In this document: positions 23,901-37,809 of the stretch, in pieces
How the letters are laid out: each line of letters begins with the position of its first letter
Numbering within the stretch: position 1 is the first letter of the stretch
Source of the DNA: Dillenia suffruticosa
Taxonomy: Eukaryota > Streptophyta > Magnoliopsida > Dilleniales > Dilleniaceae
Assembly: GCA_033439265.1 (NCBI GenBank)
Contig: JAVTVX010000004.1
Span: 24,437,201-24,501,200 of the forward strand
Direction: 5' to 3'
DNA: 64,000 nucleotides
Made by a program: the position numbers and the translations under genes
Notes under the pieces: generated by a model
Told to the model about the DNA's origin: nothing
Databases searched by the model: none
Seen by the model: only the letters and a program-made list of their open reading frames with translations

Positions 23901-26900
23901 AAATAAATAAATTTGGTGGAAGTGGATTGAATATGAGATTGGTATTTGACTTATTTGATTTAATTAGCATTATTAGTGTAGTGGGCGGAATGGAATAGAG
24001 GTTTGAATTTGAATTAATAGCCGGAGAGAAGAAAATATGGAGTGGGGGTGTAGCGGAGAAGTATGGCAAGCAATGGAGCGGCGGGGGGAGTGGGTATTCG
24101 CTTTTCTAATTCGGCAAACCGCGTATCTCCTGAAAATGAAAGCCTCCACTCAAGACCCAAGCTAAGCATTTGCTGGCCATTTTTAATTTAATTAAAGGTT
24201 GGATGGAAGTTTTTGCTCTGGGAGAGAGACTTTATCAAACACTCACTCAACAATCATTAAGTGTGATAGGGAGGGGGGAGGGAGATGTGCATTACGGTGA
24301 GAGGCAGATGACCGGGGAAATACTGAGTTGGACAGGTAAAGAGCTTCAACGGTGGGTGTTGGGTTGTGTCTGGATTCCAAATGAAATCTCTCCCAACGCG
24401 GTTTGTAGTTATACTTATACATGTACATATACATACATACATACATACATACAAATTTATTTGGTTTCCGTTAGTTTCTTGGTGGTGTCCAGCGCATATG
24501 CAACCAAATATTAATTGAGGGTCCAGTCTAAGAGCTTAAAGGGGTGCTGCTATTTTGTATGCTGAAATTTCCTTTACCTATGATGTCAAAAGAATATTAA
24601 TTTCAATTATGAATTACCAAAAAAAAAAAAAAAACAAATTATTTTCAATATCTTAACAATTTATTTTCTAATTAGTAAAATTTCATTGTTTTCCAATAGT
24701 TAAGGACTATTTTACCATTCTCTCTCTTAATTACACAAAAATACCCTTTATTCTTTATTCTCTCTCTCATCCGGCCACCATCTCACATATCTCTCTATTT
24801 TCTCTCTTGGCAGCATTCCGATGACCATCACTCTCTCTTTCTCTCCCTCCTTCACTCTCCCCTTCTCTCTCTTCACCCTCTTATCTCAATCAATAGCCAC
24901 AGAAGTCTCAGGAGAGAAAAAAATAAAATAAAATAATAGTGGCAGAAGAAGAGAAAAAAGAGAGATTGAGAAAGGGGTGAGAGAGAGAGAGAAGAGGGTG
25001 TAAAAGTGGACAAATAAGAAGAAAGTGGTGATAGAAGGGCATTGTTGCGAAGGTGATTCAAGATCTCCCTCACCTTACGAGCACAAGGGGATTGCTGAAA
25101 GTAAAAGCAAAAGAGCTAAAATCGATGAAGATCGCAGAAGCTAGAAGGCTGAAATCAATCATATAAGGTGATTATTGATATTAATATGAAGCAGGCTCAG
25201 GCTGAATCGATCACTGAAGAGCCTGGAATGCTCTTTTTCCTTTTCTTTGGATGGTTAAAACAGATGAGGATCAGTAAGATTCGAAATCAAATTTAAAACG
25301 AAACCGTAAACTGAAATCGAATTACAAGCAATTGGGATGAGACCAAACTAGGTTCACGACTACGATGCAGATTCTTCTCCTATTGGAACTAAAATTATTG
25401 ATTTGTATTCGATTCCGAGCCAAGTGAAGGCCCCGGTTAATATTAGCCATCGTGTAAAAGCAAGAGTGATTATTACGAGGCTTTTTGTAATTGTATTTTG
25501 GTCTAGGTTGTTTAGACTATACTTAAATACAAATGAACTTCACATTTTTTTTTTATTTGAAATTTATAAAAATTATAAAATTTCAAATAAACTTCACAAG
25601 AGTTTTATTTTACTTTATAATTATTATTTTATCATAATTAACTTCAAAAAGAGAAAATGTTAAAGATAATTAAGTAAATAGTCATATTTATAAATAAAAT
25701 TATCATTTTGTTGTTATTATTTTAAGCATAAAAATTTAATTTAATTAAATTTAAGTATGAGAGTTCAATTTGCAAATGAAGTCAAAGTAATTGCGAAATT
25801 CTTGGGTGGGGGTGGGGCAACGTTGCGGAAAATGACGTCATCAAATTGCAGGTTCAAACAAACAGGGGTTCTGCTTCTGCGAATTAAAAGAGAGTGAGCG
25901 GTGGGTCCATCCATACAAAAATAATAATAAATAAAACAAAAGGAGAAAAGAAAAGAAAAAGGAGAAAAAGCCGATCGGCAATTTTCAAAATCAGAACGCA
26001 TACATCCACACAGAGGACAGGGGGGATAGGGGAAAGAGAAGTGGTGAAGGTGAAGGTGAAGGTGAAGGTGAAGGTGAGTGATGGTGATGGGGGGCGGGGA
26101 GGAAGCACACAAAGCCAGACAGAAGATAAGAGAAAACTTTTGAAAAATCAAAATCACTTATTAATTTGTATGTTATAAATTAATATTTTAGGATGTAAAT
26201 TAAATGACACTCTCGAATTGGGGACGCATGATTCTCCCCTCATACACACATGGTAGAAGATCCCCCCCCCCCTCCTCCCTTTTTCCAATTTCTGACTCGA
26301 CTCCTGAATTTCTACACGCACCCACCAAAGAATTTCTACGCTTCTCTTCTTCTCTGATGCTGATGCTGATGCTCTGATTTCCCATTCAACCCTAGGTAAA
26401 TGAATTTCATTTTTCACCCTCTCCCTTTTTTGCCCCTATAATCTTTCCGGCTGATTTTCTGCGATTTCTTGTGCGGTTTTTTTCTTTTCTTTTCTTTTCT
26501 TTTTTTGGATGAATGTTGGGTTGGGTTGCGTTGGAATTTTCTTTGGGGGATCCGATGGAGAGGTTAATTGATGAGGGATAGGCAAAGTTTATGTTTTACT
26601 TAGGGCATCGTCTTCTCATCCTCTGTTCTCTCTTGGGTTTGCGCAATCATCGATTTAAAGGTTTTTTCTTTTCCTTGATATTTTGAATTGTAGGCTGGTT
26701 GGTTCGTTGCTGTTTCTTTGGCACTTGATCAGATTATAGTGTTTGGTGCTCTGGATTTATCTACACTTGATCTTATTGTGAAGTTAAGACTCTGGGAAAG
26801 AAATTGGGTTGAGCTTTTGAATGGGTAATATACGAGTTTGGGATTTTCAGGTTGTTGCTTTTACTGCCTTAGGTTTGTTAGTCCGATAAGCTGAAGTTGC

Positions 26901-27164
26901 ATTTACAATTCTCTCGCTGATTCACACAGCCTATTCTGTACTCATTGGCAAGCGCGGGTTGTTTGAGGTTTAGGTTATTGTAGGAATATTCAGTTCTGTT
27001 CGGTACACCTTAAAGCTTTATTGGAGGTGTTTGAGGATTTGAAATGCGGTGAATAGGGTCTTCGCAAGTAACTGAATTGGAAGTACTTGAGTAAGGGCTT
27101 CCTCCATCTTCGCCCCTGAAAGAGTTATCACATTTTAACTGGGAAGTTAGTTCTAGCAGCCGCA
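20919..27164. other. Gene-poor region, 6.2 kb
   Basis: I see no supported protein gene or RNA gene here. It contains simple repeats (a G run at 22723-22732, a C run near 23029-23041, ATT repeats near 23743, CATA repeats at 24428-24452, GGTGAA repeats near 26043-26076, a C run near 26264-26274) and AT-rich DNA. The right end, from about 26250, is likely the promoter and leader of the FAB1 gene, with a plausible leader intron donor at CCTAG/GTAAAT near 26395. Confidence 0.45.
26043..26076. repeat. (GGTGAA)n short tandem repeat
   Basis: Five to six copies of a 6-bp unit in the FAB1 upstream region. Open frames over it on both strands are low-complexity and not supported as genes. Confidence 0.85.
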
Positions 27165-27221
27165 AATGAGCTTTTCATAATGAGTGGGGAAGGAGGATTG
27201 CTTGTAGATGGACTCCCCTGA
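27165..27221 (+). promoter_or_regulatory. Two back-to-back uORFs before FAB1
   Basis: A first uORF, ATG AGC TTT TCA TAA, covers 27165-27179. A second starts at once (TAATG) at 27180 and runs 14 codons with its stop to 27221. The second is out of frame with FAB1 and overlaps its ATG at 27208. This arrangement usually lowers translation of the main frame. That both uORFs lie in the mature leader is inferred from closeness to the start codon. Confidence 0.6.
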
Positions 27222-30200
27222 AAAGAGACCTTTTGACTTGATTGGCTTTGTTAAGTCATGGATCCCTTGGCGAACCGACCCAGCTCATGTGTCGAGGGAC
27301 TTTTGGATGCCCGATCAAAGTTGCAGGGTATGCTATGACTGTGATTCCCAGTTTACCATATTTAATCGTAGACACCACTGTCGACTCTGTGGCAGAGTTT
27401 TCTGTGCTAAGTGTACGTCAAACTCGGTCCCTGCCCCAACTGATGATCCAAGGACTGCAAGGGAAGAGTGGGAGAAGATCCGAGTTTGCAATTATTGCTT
27501 CAAGCAATGGGAGCAAGGTAGGACCGCTCTTGACAATGGAACTCAGGGTCCCAGCTCTGACCTCAGTACTTCACCATCAGAAACGAGCTTCCTAAGCACT
27601 AAATCTGGAGGCACCGCTATTAGCAGCAGTGTAACGCTTGGCTCAGTGCCATACGCAATTGGGACCTATCAACGGGGTCAGTACAGCCCCTCTCTAAGTC
27701 CATGTCAATCAGCAGTAATGGAATCGGGTCAAGGCAGGCAAGGGGTGGCAGCATCTGGAAGGAGTCCATCTGAAAGGAGTATTGACCCAGTAACAACAAT
27801 TGAAGATCCTCCTCTGGACCAATTTGGATTTTGCACAAATAGGTGATTCTTCCCAATTACCATCTGGAAGGTTACTTTGCAGTTTCAGTATTCTTTTTCC
27901 TTGCTGACCAAAAATTATTTCCATGTGAAACAGCTTTTGTCTTTGTACTTGTACATGCTATTTAAGCTTCTTGGAATGCTTGATTATTATGTTTTGTGAG
28001 GCATCCCATATTATTTCTTGTTGCATGAACATTGAAGCATACTTGTGTGTCCCTTCTGTTGGCCTAAAAGGTAGGACTCTGGTCCTCAAAGTAGGAGTCC
28101 GAATGCTGTGCAGTTTGTACACGGGTCAGCCAGTTCTCTTGATGAGCCAAGAAAACTGTGCGTACACCTACAGTATCTTTCTTTTTTATTTAAGTCTCCT
28201 TTTTGTTTGGGGTGGATGTGCAAAAATGGGCAAAATCCCTTGAGCATATAATTTTCAATCGATCCCTCCTGAAGCTTTGCATAATTAGTATCTTGGTTAA
28301 GTACTGAACCTAATATAAAATAAAAATTTCTTTGTTCCACATGTGAGAGTACAAATTTGGGTTATATATGACAGATGTTTATGCCAATGTTGAGAAATAG
28401 GTTAAAAAAAAAAAAAAAAAAACAGTGTGTGTAGTGTTTCCTTGGATGGAGAGCCATTTCTAATATCTGGATATCTTGTTTGCAGAGAAGCTTTGCATAC
28501 ACTCTGTATTATGTATTGCATTGTGTTCTTTCTATGCCATTGTCTCCTACTTAAAGCTCGATCCTACCAAGTGTTGCTTCTAGTGGAATTAGTATGACAA
28601 AAATGTGTTTCAGACAGTGAAAATGACAATTTGATCATGCAGATATTGACAATACCCCTGGGAGGGCCCAAAAAAAGAAAAAACCTTTTTTTTGTCAGAT
28701 TGATTCCTATTTCAGTTGGAAAAATTTCAGCTATTTAATCTGATTCATGTAACAGTGCCCTTGTTAAATGATCCATGTACTTGTGTTGTCTGTGCCTTTA
28801 ATTTCACATGGAACATATGGAGAAAAAGGAATGTCTGTTGCACGATTGACCTAAATATAATGGGATTCTAACCTACAAGTTGTCAAGATCAATTGTGATA
28901 CGATTTCTTGATTCTTGGCAGCCGGAGCGATGATGAAGATGATGAATATGGGGGTTATCATTCAGACTCCGAAGCAAGGCATTTTTCTCAGGTCGATGAC
29001 TATTATGGCCCAGTTGAGTTTGATGACATTGAAAATGGTTATAGTTCCCATAAAGTGCATCCTGATGGAGGAAACATTAACACTAAAAGTTTAGGTGGAT
29101 CTCCTTTGCATAATAGTTTTGATTCGCATGTAGAAGAAAGTGAGCAGCTTGGGAGAAAAGAAGAGCATGATATTGGTGATGAAACTGAGGCGCCTTCTTC
29201 CTTATATGCTGCGGATAGTGTTGAAACTGAACCTGTGGATTTTGAGAACAATGGAATACTCTGGCTCCCCCCGGATCCAGAGGATGAAGAAGATGAGAGG
29301 GAAGTTGTTCTCTTTGATGATGATGATGATGGTGCTACTACTGGAGAATGGGGATACTTGCGGTGTTCTAGCAGTTTTGGAGGTGGGGAGTGTCGCAGCA
29401 GGGACAGGTCAAGTGAGGAGCACAATAAGGCAATGAAAAGTATTGTCGATGGGCATTTTAGGGCTTTGATAGCTCAGCTTTTGCAGGTTGAGAACCTTCC
29501 TCTGGATGAGAGTGACGGCAGAGAGAGTTGGCTTGATATTATTACGGCTTTGTCCTGGGAGGCTGCTACACTGTTAAAGCCAGATATGAGCAAAGGTGGA
29601 GGTATGGATCCAGGTGGATATGTGAAGGTTAAATGCATAGCACGTGGGCACCGCTGTGAGAGGTAAACACGACGATCTGGAAATCTTGCTCCTTTCTTTT
29701 CCCATCTATACCATCTTAATTTCGCCTTAGCTTTATCTCTAAACTTAATAGTCCATATTTTTAGTTTCTATTGTACCTTGGTCTCTTGTCTTGTGGACTA
29801 TATTTCACTCTGCTTGATGTAGCTTCATGCAAGAAAAACAGATGACAAAGTACTGTTGCTATTTAACTCTTAGTGTGGTTTTGGGCCATGTTAGCTGCCT
29901 TTGCTGGAAAAATTACATGATCTAACATTATATTTCAATTTACTGCTGACAATATTGTTGGAATCCTTCATTAGGCCAATGGTACCATAGCTGTGGTCTG
30001 GCTATGTCCAGACACATTCCAAGGTCTTCTATTTTTTCTGGTAATGCATTGCATCTGAATGGCAGGATAATTTTGAAGGTGAATAGGTCTTTAATGCTGT
30101 ACAGAACAAAGTTTATATCACAATCATAAGCAACTATTGATGCTTGTTCCACTAATGTATCTTGCTGGTCGAGTCAAGATATAGTTTATGTCCACTTCTT

Positions 30201-33200
30201 TATATGACTTGAGGTTTAAATGCCTTTCTTTTAATCTTCCATATTGTACATCATTTTCTATCGATGTATTGTTCTACAGCATTAACTCACTACTTATCTG
30301 GTGTGTCGGAAATGCATTGGGCACACGTTTGTATGTGTCTAATATATAAAAAATGATTAATCTTGATCTTGAAGATGGCTGAAACATGCTAGTCCATTTG
30401 CAAATTATTATTACTATTACCATTACTATTATTATCATCATCATCATTTTGGTTAGACTTTTTGATGGAAATATGGTATAAAAAAATTAAGAAATAAGAT
30501 AAATAGATACACTGCGTTTAAATTCTAGTGTATAAAACATATGAATTTTGACAAGTAATTTGTGTTGATCCTATTGTTTGCATGTTAATTTTTGATTCTA
30601 TGCCCATAATTTTGAATCCTTATACTCTTGTGTATGTTTATTAAATGTGTTCATGTCATGTCATGTCCCACTTTTCTGGGTTTTGATATGTCATATTGTG
30701 TCTCAGTCTTTCGTAGATTTATTTATTTAAATTTTGATACTATTGTTAACATGTTCATTTTGATTCTATACCCCTACTTTCTAATCCTTATATTCTTATA
30801 AATGTTTATTACATGTGTCCATTTGTGTCCCACTTTTTTGGGTTTTGATATGTCATACTGTGTCTCAGTGCTTCATAGATTTATTTATTTATTTATTTTT
30901 TAATCAGCAAATTCTTAATCATTAACTAGTCATTAATAGATGTATTGGCTTGCAAATTCTTAATTCTTCATCATTACCTATATGTTCTGATGAAGCTATT
31001 AATTGTTGCAGTATGGTTGTCAAAGGAGTTGTCTGTAAGAAAAACGTGGCACATCGACGGATGACATCAAGAATAGAAAGACCTCGCTTCTTGATCCTTG
31101 GAGGAGCTCTTGAGTACCAACGGGTTTCTAACCTCTTGTCAAGTTTTGACACTCTCTTGCAGCAGGTCACACATCTCTTTATTTATTTTTGGTTCTCCTC
31201 CCAATCCATACTTCTTTTTTATTTTTATTTTTTTCCTTTTCCTCCTCTTTGTTTGTTTCTTTATTTTTTTATTTTTTTTAGGTTTTAGCTTCAGAGTGGG
31301 GCATTTTGTGATTGCTTATTTGTGTATTTATTATTTGTTTTGCTCAATTCTGCTTCTCAGGAAATGGACCATCTGAAGATGGCGGTTGCAAAAATAGATG
31401 CTCACCATCCTGATATCCTTTTGGTAGAGAAATCAGTTTCTCGTTTTGCTCAAGAGTATCTCCTTGCAAAAGGCATGTCGCTTGTTCTCAATGTCAAGCG
31501 ATCACTGTTAGAGCGGATAGCACGCTGCACTGGTGCACAAATAGTGCCATCAATTGACCATCTCTCATCCCAAAAGTTAGGATATTGCGACATGTTCCAT
31601 GTGGAGAAATATCTGGAGGAGCATGGCAGTGCAGGGCAGGGTGGGAAAAAGTTGGTGAAGACTTTGATGTTCTTTGAAGGCTGTCCAAAGCCACTGGGCT
31701 GTACTGTAAGTACTGAAACTTAAAAAGCTCCTAAGATGCTACTTAACAAAAATCTCCTGTCAGCCTACTTAAATTGGTTTAGAATGATATAATTTTGTGC
31801 AGCGTGTTGTTGGTTTGCTTGTAGCACCTCGTCTTTGTTGGAACCTCAGAAGGGTTCCATCGACCTATATGTATACCAATACCAAGTGTCCAATACTTTG
31901 GTGATTGGCCATTTGACTAAGATTTAAGTTTGTGATGTTAAGGAAATTGGTAGTTCTATCTCCACATTATCTTATAATGTTATTCTTGATATGTATGTTT
32001 CAGGTTTTGCTTAAAGGTGCAAGTGGAGATGAGCTGAAGAAAGTGAAGCATGTGGTGCAGTATGGAGTGTTTGCAGCTTATCATTTGGCTTTGGAGACAT
32101 CTTTTCTTGCTGATGAAGGAGCCTCCTTGCCAGAGCTTCCATTGCAATCTCCAATAAACGTTGCACTTCCTGATAAGCCTTCAACTATTGAGAGGTCCAT
32201 CTCCACGATACCTGGTTTCTCTACTCCTGCCAATGATAGGCCTCAGGAACTCCTGCCACATGGTGAAGCACAAAGGTCCAATAGTGTACCTGCTGATTTG
32301 CAGTCACAGCTCGGTGGTCCTTCAATGCAGAAAATGAGATTGACACCGCTGCCTAATGGTTGTGGCTCTGAGCAATCACAACCTTCTTCCTTTATTAGCT
32401 CAGAGAAATTAGTTTCAGATTCTAACCGTGATGGTTTCTCCTCTTATTATGCATCTGAGGACAAAATTAAAGCAGACAGTGACAAGCCTTTTGGTGAAAA
32501 GATTTGTTCTGCCACCAAGGATGAAGCTATATTGAAGGCTCAGCCCTCCAATAACCTTGCAGTGCCTTCAGAGATCATGGGAGATGGTGTTTTTGCTAAC
32601 AGGGATTGTCGCAATGTGGTTGTGAACCAACTAGGTATCTCAAGGCTATCATCTTCAGAACAAGATAATAGAAACCATCAGGAACAGCAGGGCTCTGTGA
32701 AAGAAGAATTCCCTCCATCGCCTTCTGACCATCAAAGCATACTGGTTTCGCTGTCAACAAGGTGTGTGTGGAAGGGAACTGTATGTGAAAGGGCTCATCT
32801 ATTTCGAATCAAATACTATGGCAGCTTTGATAAACCATTAGGGCGGTTTTTGCGTGATCATTTGTTTGATCAGGTAACTCATTTTTTCTGGGGGACATTT
32901 TTAAATTTCTTTCTTGAAAGCAAATAACTACCATGTAATACTGAGGAAAATTCTCTCTGCTAGAGCTATCGCTGCCGTTCGTGTGAAATGCCATCTGAAG
33001 CGCATGTCCATTGTTATACTCATCGACAGGGAACTCTGACAATTTCTGTTAAAAAACTACCAGAGATTCTCTTACCTGGTGAGCGGGAAGGGAAGATCTG
33101 GATGTGGCATAGATGCTTGCAATGTCCACGAGCACATGGTTTCCCTCCAGCAACGCGAAGGATCGTAATGTCTGATGCTGCTTGGGGATTATCTTTCGGG

Positions 33201-36200
33201 AAATTTTTGGAGCTCAGCTTTTCAAACCATGCGGCTGCAAGCAGAGTTGCAAGCTGTGGCCATTCTCTTCACAGAGATTGTCTTCGGTTTTATGGGTAGG
33301 ATTACCAGATTTCTTGTTTGGAGTTTGTCTAGTCACCACTGCTTGCTAACTTGTCCTCGTTTTTACTTCACCTTCTTTGTATGACATGGATCCTAAGCAT
33401 ACTGGCTTTACATTAGCATATTTAGAAAAACAGTGGTTGTTTTAATTATGGCTTCTTATCATTTTTTTCCCCTCAATGACTTTCTCTTGCTGTTTCTTGT
33501 TTACTATACATCTGCAGATTTGGAAAAATGGTTGCTTGCTTTCATTATGCATCAATAGATGTTCATTCCGTCTATCTTCCACCACCTAAACTTGATTTCG
33601 AGTATGAGAATCAGGAATGGGTACAGAAAGAAACGAAGGAGGTACATGTCATAGAACTTGGTGTCCAAGAATAATGTCTTAGATTTTACCTTTAGTTGTG
33701 ACCACTGTTTTTGTTTATGACAGGTGGTTGATAGGGCTGAACTTCTATTTTCTGAAGTATTGAATGCTCTGAGTCATATTCAGGGAGAGAAATTTGGAAA
33801 GGGGCCAGTAAACTCCGGCGTCAGAACACCTGAATCTAGGCACCACATTGCTGAACTAGAAGTGGTACTGCAAAAGGAGAAAGTTGAGTTTGAGGTGGGA
33901 ACTTACTTTTACAATTTCTGTTACTTTAATTTGATGTGTCATTAAATTCATCTCCTGGGAGCTACTTGAATAATTTGTGTATGGGCACATAACTTGTTCA
34001 TTTGGACTGTAAACTTAAGGCTTTCTTGCATGCTCTATTTACACGAATTTTCTTCATCAGGATGTATGTTTAATAGTTCTGCAAAATATGCTTGTTTTTT
34101 AAACCAATGATTTAGGTTCGGTACAAATGATATCCCTCCAGTTATCTTCTATTGAATGAGTGATTATCTGTGGGGCCTTCTGTTGGATCTTCCACCGGAA
34201 TGTCATTGATGGGGTATGAGCAATCATTTGCTACAAGAACAGCTCTTTTCACTCCTAAACCGCCTGTTTTTTCTAAAATCGGGTAGCTTTATATCATGCA
34301 TAAGTGTGATCCTAGTCAAGAGACAAGCTGGTCATTACAATTTGAAAATGATATGGAAATTTAATAAGAAAATAGATAAAACTACAAAAGATCTTACATT
34401 CTCTATGTTTTGTTTTAAAACCTTTTTGTTAGTTAGTATTTTTTGGTTCCTGATAAGTTTGCATATATTTCAGGAATTGCTGCATAAAATCTTGAGCAAG
34501 GATAAAAAAGGCAAATATTTTATTGATATTCTGGAAATCAATCGACTGAGATGGCAGCTGCTTGTCCAGTCCTATGTGTGGGACCATCGACTTGTATATG
34601 CTGCAAAGCAATTTACCAGCATGCAGGATGATTTTGCAAAGGCTACACTGGAAAGTAAGGAGACACCTGTTGCAGCAATTGAGGAGCCAATTGAGGCAAA
34701 TATGTCATTTGTGCCGGGCAAAGGTTTCAGTAGTTGTGATTCATATCTTTCTGATGCAAAACGTGCTAAATGCTCTAATCATGGCGGAAAAGGTTACCTT
34801 AATAGTCAGCCTGATGTGGCTCAAGGGGTAGACATGGAGCAAGATCTCAGCCATGGGAGCGAAGATTTGATTGATGTTGTCCATAGCAAAAACAGTCCAG
34901 CTCAATCAGAACCTGTTGAATCTGGGGCAGTTGTTCGCCGGGCCCTCTCCGAGGGAGAATTCCCTATTATGGCTAATTTGTCCGACACCCTTGATGCTGC
35001 ATGGACAGGTGAAAATCCTCCAGGAAGTGTAGTTTTGAAGGATAATGTCCATCCACCATCCGATCCTGCTGCTGGAGATGTTGCAATAGCAATCACAGAG
35101 AGACTAGATCAGGAGGACAATGTGGAAAATCAGATTGGACCGAAAACATCCCGAATTCCCGCACCAGGGTTAGTGACCAAGGCCCCTGATGTTGTAGAAG
35201 AGTCAACAAGCTGGCTAGGAATGCCCTTTGTGAACATCTATAGGTCATTTAATAGGAACTTTTTAGGCGGTGCCCAGAAGTTTGATAAGCTTGGAGAGTA
35301 TAATCCTGTTTATATCTCGTCATTCAGGAATTTGGAACTTCAAGGGGGTGCTAGAATGCTTCTGCCTGTGAGTGTTAATGACACAGTCATTCCAGTTTTT
35401 GATGATGAACCCACAAGTATCATATCTTATGTGCTTCTGTCAAAAGATTATCATGACCAACTATCTGACGAGTTAGAAAGGCCAAAAGATGGTACTGAAT
35501 CTTCCACCTCATTGCCATTTTTCGAGTCACACAGTTTTCACTCAAGCCATTCGTTTGATGAAACAGTCTCTGAAACTTTAAGAGGTTTAGGGTCCACCGA
35601 GGAGAGCATCTTGTCCATGTCTGGGTCTCGTAGCTCTCTGGTCTTGGAGCCCCTCTTGTACTCAAAGGCCTTGCATGCCAGAGTTTCTGTTGTAGATAAT
35701 AGTCAACCCGATAAGGTGAAATACACTGTTACATGCTACTATGCAAAGCGGTTTGAAGCCTTGAGGACGATTTGTTGCCCATCTGAGCTAGATTTTGTCA
35801 GATCCCTGAGTCGATGTAAGAAATGGGGTGCCCAGGGTGGCAAAAGTAACGTCTTCTTTGCAAAGACCCTTGATGATCGCTTCATTATTAAACAGGTCAC
35901 AAAGACTGAACTGGAATCTTTCATAAAGTTTGCCCCGGGATATTTTAAGTACCTGTCCGAATCCATTAGCTCAGGCAGCCCAACTTGCCTAGCAAAGATT
36001 CTTGGAATTTATCAGGTTGTTCTCTAATTACAAGAAATGCTACCTGGTTATTTGATCTGGATTTACCTTACATCATGCTGATTTTTTATTCAAGCTTTTT
36101 CCTTTTGATGTCCTTTAAGGCTAATATTTTGACAAAGTATATATTGGGTTGAGCAATGTCTCGACCTTTGTTTTGAGAGTCTGATCATGCATTATGGTTC

Positions 36201-37809
36201 ATGCAGATTTTAGCCTAGTGAGTCTGGAAATTCTCTCTCTCTCTAATTTTTTCCATATATTCCTTGTTCACAAAGCATGTTCACTGTAAATTTGTTTTGT
36301 CCATGGAGTCGGACTTGTTTATGTGAACATCTGCTGTTGAGTGAATAACCGTAAGGCAATTAGCCTCAGTAGTAATCCAAGTCCTGACATTCAGGCTGTA
36401 GCTTCATTATGCTGAGATTTTGTGACAGAATCTTGTACCTTAGATCAGTGTCTGTTAGCGTTCACTCTTTATTTCCTCCATGAGACTTATCATTTGACCA
36501 GCCTATATGCGTTATTACTGAGAAACATGGTGTCTTGTAGTGCCAGAATTTGGATCATCAGTGGGTTTATATCTGCATCTTTTGGTAGTGGAATAGTTTC
36601 TGGCTGACTTACGTCATCTGAATTCAAGGGAAATGTGCTATTACTGGGAGCTTGAGACTGGGCATGAATCTAGGTTATGTCTCTGGTTGTTAAGCTTTCT
36701 TCCCAGATTCTGCTAGAGCTTCAGAAATTTTAACACAATCTGATACTAAATAATTGATATAACATAGAAAGGATATCCTTTTTGTTGTCTGTGCTGCTGT
36801 ATTGTGTAATTGAAGTGCTAATTTACTTTCAGTCTTACTGCTGTGTCTAATGCTCCATTGCATTCACTGAATGTTGGTTGTCTTTGTATTAACGTTTGTA
36901 GGTTACAGCAAAGCATCTAAAGGGAGGGAGGGAATCAAGAATGGATGTTCTGGTCATGGAGAATCTTCTTTTCAGAAGGAATGTAACGCGGCTTTATGAT
37001 CTTAAAGGGTCCTCCCGGTCACGTTATAATCCAGATTCTAGTGGGAGCAATAAAGTTCTGCTGGACCAGAATCTGATTGAAGCAATGCCAACTTCTCCCA
37101 TCTTTGTAGGAAACAAGGCGAAACGATTGTTGGAGAGAGCTGTCTGGAATGATACTGCTTTTCTTGCGGTATGTTTGAATTTGATCTGTTCAATATTATC
37201 AAGTGGAAATTTTAACATTTTGTTTGGGTTTTGGTGATACACTGAGATCAAGAGGAGTCAGAATATGAGGCCTTATGACTAGTTCTTTTATGGAGCTTGC
37301 CATGTATGCACTGCTAATCATTCATCCAATACTTGCATTTCGCAATGGCTAGTTTGGGACCTAATGGCTGGCACCTCCCAGAACATTTATGAGCATGTGT
37401 TTTCGAGCTCCTAGTTCTCTCTGCTGCAATTTGCCTTCAGCCAATCTGATTTTCTATTTTATTTGTGCTGGTACAGTCAATCGATGTGATGGATTATTCG
37501 TTACTGGTAGGGGTTGATGAAGAGAAACACGAGCTGGTTCTTGGGATCATTGATTTCATGAGGCAGTACACATGGGACAAACACCTAGAAACATGGGTGA
37601 AGGCTTCTGGCATTCTTGGAGGGCTAAAAAATGCTTCGCCAACTGTGATCTCACCCAAGCAATATAAGAAAAGGTTCAGGAAAGCCATGTCGACTTATTT
37701 TTTGATGGTCCCCGATCAATGGTCTCCGCCAACCATCATGCCCAGTAGGTCCTTGTCTGATTTTGGTGAAGAGAACACACAGGGCGAGAATGGGACCCCT
37801 GCAGAGTGA
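27208..37809 (+). CDS. FAB1: 1-phosphatidylinositol-3-phosphate 5-kinase, FAB1/PIKfyve type
   Basis: Eleven coding exons: 27208-27842, 28922-29662, 31012-31165, 31361-31705, 32004-32873, 32964-33295, 33518-33641, 33724-33894, 34474-36015, 36902-37168, 37477-37809. Phases agree, giving 1837 aa, the usual size. The enzyme makes phosphatidylinositol 3,5-bisphosphate on endosomes and vacuole membranes. An N-terminal FYVE finger (about residues 33-104) has WMPD, the basic RRHHCR motif and eight Cys/His ligands, as in plant FAB1A/B. An acidic linker follows, then a TCP-1/chaperonin-like region (about 455-700), the Cys-rich SYRCRSCEMP region, and the kinase (about 1500-1830) with DLKGSSRSRY, MDYSLLVGVD and GIIDFMRQY. 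No lesion is seen. A likely poly(A) region is near 38120. The FAB1A or FAB1B subtype is not decided. Confidence 0.95.
30565..30900 (+). repeat. Tandem duplication in FAB1 intron 2
   Basis: Two adjacent units of about 168 bp (30565-30733 and 30734-30900). Shared blocks include GATTCTATRCCC, GGGTTTTGATATGTCATA and TGTGTCTCAGT. They differ at many sites, so the duplication is not recent. It lies fully inside the intron between 29663 and 31011. Confidence 0.8.

Noticed and set aside
23448-24514. Several 60-114 codon frames between 23.4 and 24.5 kb
   Set aside because: Low-complexity or unrecognisable translations, overlapping on both strands, with no splice or family support.
25765-26178. Overlapping open frames rich in Thr-Phe or Lys-Val repeats
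   Set aside because: They are products of the GGTGAA repeat in the FAB1 upstream region.
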